A stretch of 9,041 bases of DNA, taken from assembly GCA_008081325.1 (NCBI GenBank), contig VMCO01000139.1, positions 1 to 9,041 of the forward strand. The letters run 5' to 3'. Shown in pieces: positions 1 to 5,104 of this stretch. The notes beneath the pieces were generated by a model, which saw only the letters and a list, made by a program, of their open reading frames with translations, was not told where the DNA came from and made no database searches. The DNA comes from Flavobacteriaceae bacterium (lineage in GTDB: Bacteria > Bacteroidota > Bacteroidia > Flavobacteriales > Flavobacteriaceae). The number at the start of each line of letters is the position of its first letter. Within the stretch, counting starts at the first letter, position 1. The translations under genes were made by a program, and so were the position numbers.

Positions 1-247
1 TAACAAGTTTGGGTAAATACAGATTTAAAGAATGGTGAGGAAATCCGGCGAGCTCTGTTTCACTTTGACTTCCAGCACCTCGTTTAGTCAAAATAATATC
101 TAAGATTTTGGAAGCCTGAATTGCATCTTGTCCGAAAGTTTCATAAAAATCACCTACTCGAAAAAGCAGTAAAGCATCAGGATACTTTGCCTTAATAGCA
201 TTGTACTGTTGCATTAAAGGTGTAATTTTTTTTGCGTCTTTTTTCAA
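1..247 (-). CDS. mutS: DNA mismatch repair protein MutS, N-terminal fragment (3' end outside window)
   Basis: This is the first 82 codons of MutS, the ATPase that recognises base mismatches and small loops and starts mismatch repair. The visible protein carries the N-terminal block ITPLMQQYNAIKAKYPDALL followed by FRVGDFYETF. The Phe-x-Glu motif that wedges into the mismatch in MutS is present (F34 and E36 in GDFYE). The fragment continues with the TELAGFPHHSLNLYLPKL region and then leaves the window. I place the start at a TTG codon (247 to 245). An in-frame stop lies four codons upstream, no ATG or GTG lies between, and the next ATG (in PLMQQ) would cut into the conserved N-terminus. The gene is divergent from the RNA methyltransferase at 341, 93 bp away. 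Only the family assignment can be judged; the ATPase and clamp domains are not visible. Confidence 0.93.
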   Translation of the reverse strand, partial: MKKDAKKITPLMQQYNAIKAKYPDALLLFRVGDFYETFGQDAIQASKILDIILTKRGAGSQSETELAGFPHHSLNLYLPKLV

Positions 248-340
248 TTGGATAAGTTATATACTATTTTTACCACTACATCTTTACTAATGTAATTATT
301 ATTTCGATGTTTAGAAAACAAATATGTTAAGTTAGCTTAA
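248..340. promoter_or_regulatory. Divergent intergenic spacer between mutS and the RNA methyltransferase gene
   Basis: This 93-bp, very AT-rich spacer must hold the promoters of both flanking genes. I see no complete Bacteroidota promoter (TTG, 17-23 bp, TAnnTTTG). The nearest partial matches are TATTTTTA at 265-272 on the plus strand and CATATTTG (read on the minus strand, 326 to 319), each one base off the -7 consensus and each lacking a well-spaced TTG. No small ORF or RNA gene is evident. Confidence 0.35.
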
Positions 341-874
341 ATGAAAAAATTAAAAAACAGTGAATTAAATAGAATTTCTAGTGAGGAATTTAAAAGCTCG
401 ACTAAAACCCCGATCAAGGTTTTACTTGATAATATTAGAAGCGCCCACAATGTTGGTAGTATATTTAGAACTTGCGATGCTTTTTTAATTGATGAAATTA
501 TACTGTGTGGAATAACCGCTACACCTCCCAATAATGAGATTAGAAAAACTGCTCTTGGTAGTACTGAATCGATGAATTGGAGTTATGTTGAAAATATTGA
601 AAATGCTATTATAAAACTTAAAAAAGAAAAATACCACATAGTTTCTGTTGAGCAGGCTGATAAATCAACCATGATTGAAAATTTCAAAGCTGATTCAAGT
701 AAAAAGTACGCCGTAATTTTCGGTAATGAAATAAAAGGAGTTAGTCAAAATATAGTTGATCTTAGTGATGATGTGGTTGAGATACCACAATACGGAACTA
801 AACATTCGTTAAATGTTTCTGTTTCAAGCGGAATAGTTCTATGGGATTTTTTTTTAAAAATAAATACTACTTAA
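341..874 (+). CDS. TrmH/SpoU-family RNA 2'-O-ribose methyltransferase
   Basis: This 177-residue protein is a SPOUT-fold methyltransferase predicted to transfer a methyl group from S-adenosylmethionine to a ribose 2'-OH in tRNA or rRNA. All three SPOUT motifs are visible. Motif 1 is NIRSAHNVGSIFRTCDAF (31-48), with N37 and R43 spaced like the catalytic Asn and Arg of TrmH. Motif 2 is FGNEIKGVS (127-135). Motif 3 is IPQYGTKHSLNVSVSSG (148-164), with the S156/N158 pair. These form the trefoil-knot cofactor pocket. The protein is essentially the catalytic domain alone, closer in length to TrmL (about 157 residues) than to RlmB (about 243), which has an N-terminal RNA-binding domain. The exact RNA target cannot be told from sequence. 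The ATG start gives a typical Lys-rich N-terminus. The last 8 bp overlap the convergent folK-kinase gene. A run of nine T then five A (847-860) lies close to the 3' end. Confidence 0.92.
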   Translation: MKKLKNSELNRISSEEFKSSTKTPIKVLLDNIRSAHNVGSIFRTCDAFLIDEIILCGITATPPNNEIRKTALGSTESMNWSYVENIENAIIKLKKEKYHIVSVEQADKSTMIENFKADSSKKYAVIFGNEIKGVSQNIVDLSDDVVEIPQYGTKHSLNVSVSSGIVLWDFFLKINTT

Positions 875-1991
875 CCCCGTTAATGATTGATAAATAATCT
901 AGTCTATTTTTAACAAAATCCATTTCAGATACATCTATAAATTTTACATTTAAATCTGGTCTTGATTTAAAAAAGTCAGAATAACTTTGATTTATTTTTA
1001 GAAGATAATCCTCAGAAATTGTTGACTCATAGTCTCTACCTCTTTTTCTAATATTGTTTTTTAAGTTTTCAATTGTCTGATTAAGAAAAATAATTAAGTC
1101 TGGCTTAACTATACTTTTATATAATGAGTAGAATAACTTTCTATACAGATTAAATTCATCTTCATTTAAATTAATTTTTGAAAAAATTAATGATTTATGA
1201 ATATCATAATCACTAATAATATTTTGACTAAAAAAATTTAATTGAGATAAATCTTCGTTTGTTTGCTGATACCTATCAGCTAAAAAAGACATTTCTAACT
1301 TAAAAGCAAATTCTTCAGGGTTTTGATAAAATTTGGCTAAAAATGGATTATCTATAAACCTTTCTAGCATTAATTTTGTGTTGAAATCACTTGAAATAAG
1401 TTTTGATAAACTTGTTTTTCCAGACCCTATATTACCTTCAATTGCTATATAATTATAACTATTTAATCTAATCGAGTGTGCAGGGTTTTTAAGTAAAATA
1501 TCTTTTTTTTGAATCTTCTGGTTTAATTGAAAAGAGTTCAAAATTTCTTTTAAAGAAATTTTATTTACTGGGTGTATTAAATTAGGATCAATCTCAATTA
1601 AAGGATCCAAAACAAATCTTCTATTGCATAGTTCTAAATGAGGAATTACTAATTCTTCAGAGTTAATAACAGTATCCTCAACTAATAAAATATCAATATC
1701 AATAATTCTTGAAGAATATTTTTTTTCTTTATTTCTAATTCTACCTAAAAGTTTTTCAATTTCAAGCAATTCACTCATTATTAAATGTGGTGATTTAAAA
1801 GAATTAAATGATGCACAAATATTAAAAAAATCATCTCCTTCAAAACCAATTGATTCAGTTTCATAAACTGATGAAATTGCATGTAATGAAGAAATCCTTG
1901 AGTGAATTAAATCAATTGAATCCTGAATATTTTTTTGCCTATTCCCAATATTAGACCCGATAGATATGTGATATTTTTTATGAAATTCCAT
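867..1991 (-). CDS. folK: Bifunctional HPPK (FolK) fused to a deoxynucleoside kinase
   Basis: This 374-residue protein contains two enzymes. Residues about 7-150 are 6-hydroxymethyl-7,8-dihydropterin pyrophosphokinase, the step before dihydropteroate synthase in folate synthesis. It opens with ISIGSNIGNR and has GFEGDDFFN (49-57), the signature SRIIDIDILL (94-103) and IPHLELCNRRFVLDPL (116-131). After a linker of roughly 28 residues, residues about 179-374 form a deoxynucleoside kinase of the dCK/dGK/TK2 type. This half has the P-loop GNIGSGKTS (186-194), ERFIDNPFLAKFY (210-222), SDYDIHKSLIFSK (260-272) and the lid-region RKRGRDYEST (315-324). It would phosphorylate deoxynucleosides for dNTP salvage; the base preference cannot be read from sequence. 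I choose ATG at 1991. The only in-frame alternative upstream is a TTG at 2012, which adds seven non-conserved residues. FolK alone is normally about 160 residues, so the length is explained by the fusion. The gene is convergent with the methyltransferase gene and divergent from the transporter. Confidence 0.94.
   Translation of the reverse strand: MEFHKKYHISIGSNIGNRQKNIQDSIDLIHSRISSLHAISSVYETESIGFEGDDFFNICASFNSFKSPHLIMSELLEIEKLLGRIRNKEKKYSSRIIDIDILLVEDTVINSEELVIPHLELCNRRFVLDPLIEIDPNLIHPVNKISLKEILNSFQLNQKIQKKDILLKNPAHSIRLNSYNYIAIEGNIGSGKTSLSKLISSDFNTKLMLERFIDNPFLAKFYQNPEEFAFKLEMSFLADRYQQTNEDLSQLNFFSQNIISDYDIHKSLIFSKINLNEDEFNLYRKLFYSLYKSIVKPDLIIFLNQTIENLKNNIRKRGRDYESTISEDYLLKINQSYSDFFKSRPDLNVKFIDVSEMDFVKNRLDYLSIINGVK
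871..883. repeat. Short perfect inverted repeat at the overlapping stop codons
   Basis: TTAAC-CCC-GTTAA is a 5-bp inverted repeat with a 3-bp spacer. It begins at the last bases of the methyltransferase gene and lies inside the 3' end of the convergent folK-kinase gene. On the minus strand it is followed by a T-rich but interrupted stretch (GTAGTATTTATTTTT). It is at best a weak minus-strand terminator, and such a short repeat can arise by chance in AT-rich DNA. Confidence 0.25.
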
Positions 1992-2004
1992 TATAATTAA
2001 CAAA

Positions 2005-2035
2005 TTAGTCAAAAGAAATTGATTTACTATATTTG
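2005..2035 (+). promoter_or_regulatory. Candidate Bacteroidota-type promoter for the YhhQ-family gene
   Basis: TATATTTG at 2028-2035 matches the Bacteroidota -7 element TAnnTTTG in all fixed positions. A TTA at 2005-2007, one base off the -33 TTG, lies 20 bp upstream. Transcription would start only about 10 nt before the ATG at 2051. The TTG codon at 2033 falls inside the -7 box, which argues against its use as the start codon. The 59-bp spacer (1992-2050) also has to serve the divergent folK-kinase gene. The best minus-strand -7 candidate is CTAATTTG (2008 to 2001, one mismatch), so the two promoters would overlap. Confidence 0.45.
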
Positions 2036-2050
2036 ATTAAAGACAAATTA

Positions 2051-2755
2051 ATGAATCCAGAAAAAAAAATATTAGCTCAAAAAATATATTTAATTCTGGC
2101 CTCTCTATTTATCACATCATTAGTAGTTTCGAACCTGATTTTTCAAAAGTTTTTTTACTGGCATCCGATTGATTTAGAAATTTTTGATGAAAAACTCTTT
2201 TATTTATCTGTTGGGATACTTCCTTATCCAATTACATTTTTAATAACCGATTTAATCAGTGAGATTTATGGTAAAAAGAAAGCAAATCAAGTAGTCACAG
2301 TTGGTATTTTTGCTGCTATATTTTCAACTCTCATAATTTATATTGCTGACTCTGTTCCAGCAATGGAAAATTCTCCTGTTGATGATATATTGTTTACAAA
2401 GGTGTTTGGAAGTACAATTATAGCTGTACTTTCAAGTATGCTTAGTTATTTGTTTGCTCAATACATTGATATTCATGTTTATCATTTTTGGAAAAACTTA
2501 ACCAAAGGTAAAATGTTATGGTTAAGAAATAATTTTTCCACTTTCTTCTCTCAGTTTGTTGATACTTTTACTATTCTATTTTTATTATGTATTACAAATG
2601 TATTGTCTTGGGATCAGTTTTTAGGACTATTAATTTCAGGCTTCTTATTTAAAGTGTTGGTTGCTCTAATAGATACACCCTTCTTATACTTAGGAGTTTT
2701 TCTATTCAGAAGAAAATTCAATCTAGATATAAATGAAGAAATTAATATAGACTAA
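2051..2755 (+). CDS. yhhQ: YhhQ/VUT-family queuosine-precursor transporter
   Basis: This 234-residue inner-membrane protein belongs to the VUT/YhhQ family. The E. coli member imports the queuosine precursors preQ0 and preQ1, used to make the modified wobble base of GUN-anticodon tRNAs. Hydrophobic segments lie at about 11-31, 49-69, 82-101, 118-139, 164-184 and 187-218 (the last probably two helices). Between them are the family landmarks YPITFLITDLISEIYGKKKA (59-78) and WLRNNFSTFFSQFVDT (157-172), a polar-rich RN..ST..SQ..DT stretch typical of the family. I choose ATG at 2051; a TTG at 2033 would add six residues but sits in the probable -7 promoter element. The gene is a single-gene unit. 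Its stop overlaps the stop of the convergent DUF2797 gene by 4 bp (CTAA). The exact substrate is inferred from the family. Confidence 0.9.
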   Translation: MNPEKKILAQKIYLILASLFITSLVVSNLIFQKFFYWHPIDLEIFDEKLFYLSVGILPYPITFLITDLISEIYGKKKANQVVTVGIFAAIFSTLIIYIADSVPAMENSPVDDILFTKVFGSTIIAVLSSMLSYLFAQYIDIHVYHFWKNLTKGKMLWLRNNFSTFFSQFVDTFTILFLLCITNVLSWDQFLGLLISGFLFKVLVALIDTPFLYLGVFLFRRKFNLDINEEINID

Positions 2756-3549
2756 GGATCAACAGTAATACTGAAGAGATGTCCTTCGTGCGCTCTATAA
2801 TTTAGAACTTTATCTTCATCAAAAATTAAATACTGGCCCTTGATTCCCATTAACTTTCCTGAAAATTTTGATTGTTTTTTGAGTTTAATCGAAACGGGTT
2901 TTTGTGGGAATTTTTTTACAGGAAAATTTAAATTTAAAACTTTACTTTTTTCGTTAAAATAATGGATTAAGTTACTGGGGATATACGTTTTTGCTTGTTC
3001 TTTGAAACTTGTCAAATTAACATTGTCTCTTTCATTTTTTAACATCTTTCTCCAATTCGTTTTATCACTCATATACTTCTTCAAAGCAACTTCAGCGGTT
3101 CCAGCTAGAAATCTATTTGGAGTTTCAAGTAACTCTATTGCTTCATGAGCTCCCTGATCAATCCAACGATGTGGGATTTGTGATTTTCTAGTAATACCTA
3201 CCTTAACAGAACCAGTATTAGACAAATAAACAATATGTGGTTGAAGTTGAATTTTCTTTTCATATTCAAGATCTCGATCAGCAATATTTAAATGAGCCTT
3301 ACTAAGTTCAGGTTTAATTATCCAATCTCCGGCTAGCGGACTTTCAAAAAAACAATTTTTACAAAAGCCTTGCCTAAAAATTTCTTCATTTGATGAACAA
3401 GAAAGACAACTATAACCTTTGCATTCGATTGTAAGTGATTTTTCTAAAAATTGATTTAAATGTATGAAGCTATTTTCAAATTCAATAAAATAATTTACCT
3501 CTGATGACAACTCAGTTGTCATTTTTTTTACTAATCCTTCAAAATGCAT
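2752..3549 (-). CDS. DUF2797-family protein with zinc ribbon and possible GIY-YIG-like core
   Basis: This 265-residue protein of unknown function is recognisable as DUF2797. Two Cys pairs, C48-x2-C51 and C63-x2-C66, form a probable zinc ribbon and are followed by FFESPLAGDW (67-76). The block HIVYLSNTGSVKVGITR (105-121), then R128 and E153 (in AGTAEVALKKY), resembles a GIY-YIG-type core in which the second motif reads KVG, as in T5orf172-like domains; this fold assignment is my inference. TNWRKML (164-170) is also strongly family-like. The C-terminus (about 229-260, GKLMGIKGQYLIFDEDKVLN) looks like a small beta domain. It has no signal peptide or membrane segment, so it should be cytoplasmic. 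I keep the ATG at 3549 because family members begin with a similar short segment before the KKM. An internal ATG at codon 10, preceded by a run of A, is a possible alternative. It is divergent from the GH3 gene by 40 bp. Confidence 0.88.
   Translation of the reverse strand: MHFEGLVKKMTTELSSEVNYFIEFENSFIHLNQFLEKSLTIECKGYSCLSCSSNEEIFRQGFCKNCFFESPLAGDWIIKPELSKAHLNIADRDLEYEKKIQLQPHIVYLSNTGSVKVGITRKSQIPHRWIDQGAHEAIELLETPNRFLAGTAEVALKKYMSDKTNWRKMLKNERDNVNLTSFKEQAKTYIPSNLIHYFNEKSKVLNLNFPVKKFPQKPVSIKLKKQSKFSGKLMGIKGQYLIFDEDKVLNYRAHEGHLFSITVDP
3504..3529 (+). terminator. Terminator-like hairpin plus T-tract on the plus strand, inside the DUF2797 gene
   Basis: The arms ATGACAAC (3504-3511) and GTTGTCAT (3515-3522) are perfectly complementary around a TCA loop, and eight T (3522-3529) follow directly. 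On the plus strand this has the form of an intrinsic terminator, although the stem has only three G-C pairs. It lies antisense to codons 10-16 of the DUF2797 gene and about 60 bp before the GH3 start. There it could stop transcription running past the transporter gene through DUF2797 into GH3. On the minus strand the same hairpin would fold just inside the DUF2797 mRNA 5' end. Confidence 0.4.
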
Positions 3550-3567
3550 AAAATTTCATAATTTTAA

Positions 3568-3596
3568 AAAAAGTAAATTACAAAAAAAGATGCCAA
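3568..3596 (-). promoter_or_regulatory. Weak candidate promoter for the DUF2797 gene
   Basis: Read on the minus strand, a TTG (3596 to 3594) is followed after 18 bp by TACTTTTT (3575 to 3568), one base from the TAnnTTTG -7 element and about 18 bp before the ATG at 3549. The -33 element would lie inside the first codons of the divergent GH3 gene. The local sequence is nearly all A and T, so a chance match is likely. For the GH3 gene I see only TAATTTTA at 3559-3566 without a spaced TTG. Confidence 0.28.
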
Positions 3597-5104
3597 TTCC
3601 ATTAATTAATTCGATAGCTTCTTGGTTTCTTAAAAAAAGAATGCATCAAATTGATTTATTTTTAAAGTATCCTAATGAAGTACAAAACGATATACTTTTA
3701 AACCTTGTTAATTCAGCAAAAGATACATTTATTGGGCAAAAGTTTGATTTCAAATCAATTAAAAATTATAACGATTTTTCTAAAAGAGTGCCTGTATTTA
3801 GTTACGAACAATTTGCGGATAAAATAGATTTGGCTAGAAAAGGTGAAAACAACATTTTTTGGTCTTCAAAAATTAAATGGTTTGCTAAATCAAGCGGTAC
3901 AACAAACGCTAAAAGTAAATTTATTCCTGTAAGTGATGAATCACTTGAAGATTGTCATTATGCTGCTGGAAAAGATTTGCTTTGTATGTATTTAAATAAT
4001 AATCCAAATTCTCAGCTTTTTACAGGGAAAAGTCTGAGATTGGGTGGAAGTAAAAGTCCGTATGAAAAAAATGGCACCTTCTATGGGGATTTATCAGCAA
4101 TTCTTATTGATAATATGCCTTTTTGGGCTGAATTTAGTAGTACACCAAGTAATAAAACATCTCTGATGGATGATTGGAATTATAAAATAGATGCAATCAT
4201 AAATGAAACTCAAAATGAAAATGTAACAAGTCTTGCTGGTGTTCCATCATGGATGCTTGTACTATTAAATAAAATATTAGAAAAAAGTGATAAAAAATAT
4301 ATTTCTGATATATGGCCAAATTTGGAAGTTTATTTCCACGGAGGAGTTAGCTTTAAGCCTTATTTGAATCAATACAACAATATTATTAATAACGAGTCAA
4401 TGCAATATTATGAGATATATAATGCATCAGAAGGATTCTTTGCTATTCAATATGAAAATAATTCTAATGAACTTTTACTTATGTTAGATTATGGAATATT
4501 TTATGAATTTATTCCGATGAAAACTTATGGCTCAAAAGATGAAAAGATCGTACCGCTAGGTGAGGTTGAAAAAGATGTAAATTACGCAATATTAATAACC
4601 ACAAATGCTGGTTTATGGAGGTATAAAATTGGTGATACAGTTAAGTTCACTTCTCTAAGTCCATATAAAATAATAGTATCAGGAAGAACTAAGCATTATA
4701 TTAATGTGTTTGGTGAAGAGGTAATCATTGAAAATACTGATAATGTTATCAATAAAATATCATCGGAATACAATCTTGAAATCGTTGATTATACAGTTGC
4801 TCCGATTTTTATGCAAAAAAATAAAAAAGGCGCTCATCAGTGGTTTATAGAATTTAAAAATAACCCGCCAGAAAATATTAATTTAGCTGAAATCATAGAC
4901 AGAAGATTAAGGTCTGAAAACTCTGATTATGATGCTAAGAGATATAATGATTTTACTCTAAAAGAACCTGAAATTATTGTTTCTAAAAAAGGGGTTTTTC
5001 TTAAATGGTTGAGTATAAACAATAAAATAGGAGGTCAAAATAAAGTACCAAGACTTTCAAATGAAAGAACCTTTATTGAAAGCTTAATTGAACTAAACGA
5101 CTAA
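3590..5104 (+). CDS. GH3-family acyl-adenylate-forming enzyme (acyl-acid amido synthetase-like)
   Basis: This 504-residue protein belongs to the GH3 family, the branch of the ANL adenylating superfamily best known from plant enzymes that join amino acids to jasmonate or auxin. The three nucleotide motifs are intact: KSSGTT (100-105), YNASEG (277-282) and WRYKIGD (343-349). FHGGVSFKPYL (249-259) and SGRTKHYINVFGEEVI (364-379) are also typical. The C-terminal subdomain ends with GGQNKVPRL (481-489), whose Lys485 matches the conserved lysine before the PR motif in GH3 proteins. The enzyme should activate a carboxylic acid with ATP and pass it to an amine, but the bacterial substrate is not known and should not be copied from plants. 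It has no signal peptide, so it is probably cytoplasmic. The ATG at 3590 follows a run of A, as is common in AT-rich Bacteroidota. Full-length and apparently intact, it is divergent from DUF2797 and convergent with clpX, overlapping its stop by 4 bp. Confidence 0.92.
   Translation: MPIPLINSIASWFLKKRMHQIDLFLKYPNEVQNDILLNLVNSAKDTFIGQKFDFKSIKNYNDFSKRVPVFSYEQFADKIDLARKGENNIFWSSKIKWFAKSSGTTNAKSKFIPVSDESLEDCHYAAGKDLLCMYLNNNPNSQLFTGKSLRLGGSKSPYEKNGTFYGDLSAILIDNMPFWAEFSSTPSNKTSLMDDWNYKIDAIINETQNENVTSLAGVPSWMLVLLNKILEKSDKKYISDIWPNLEVYFHGGVSFKPYLNQYNNIINNESMQYYEIYNASEGFFAIQYENNSNELLLMLDYGIFYEFIPMKTYGSKDEKIVPLGEVEKDVNYAILITTNAGLWRYKIGDTVKFTSLSPYKIIVSGRTKHYINVFGEEVIIENTDNVINKISSEYNLEIVDYTVAPIFMQKNKKGAHQWFIEFKNNPPENINLAEIIDRRLRSENSDYDAKRYNDFTLKEPEIIVSKKGVFLKWLSINNKIGGQNKVPRLSNERTFIESLIELND

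Noticed and set aside
337..531. 64-codon minus-strand reading frame antisense to the RNA methyltransferase
   Set aside because: It is a shadow of a gene with clear SPOUT motifs, resembles no protein I know and has no supporting start context.
871..883. True bidirectional intrinsic terminator at the methyltransferase/folK junction
   Set aside because: The 5-bp stem is too short and no uninterrupted T-tract follows on either strand; kept only as a low-confidence repeat.
1992..2012. TTG at 2012 as the start of folK-kinase
   Set aside because: The extra seven residues precede an ATG placed a normal distance before the ISIGSN motif, and the region is needed as promoter/leader sequence.
2033..2050. 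TTG at 2033 as the start of the YhhQ-family gene
   Set aside because: It lies inside a perfect TAnnTTTG match, adds only six non-conserved residues, and an ATG at 2051 gives a family-like N-terminus.
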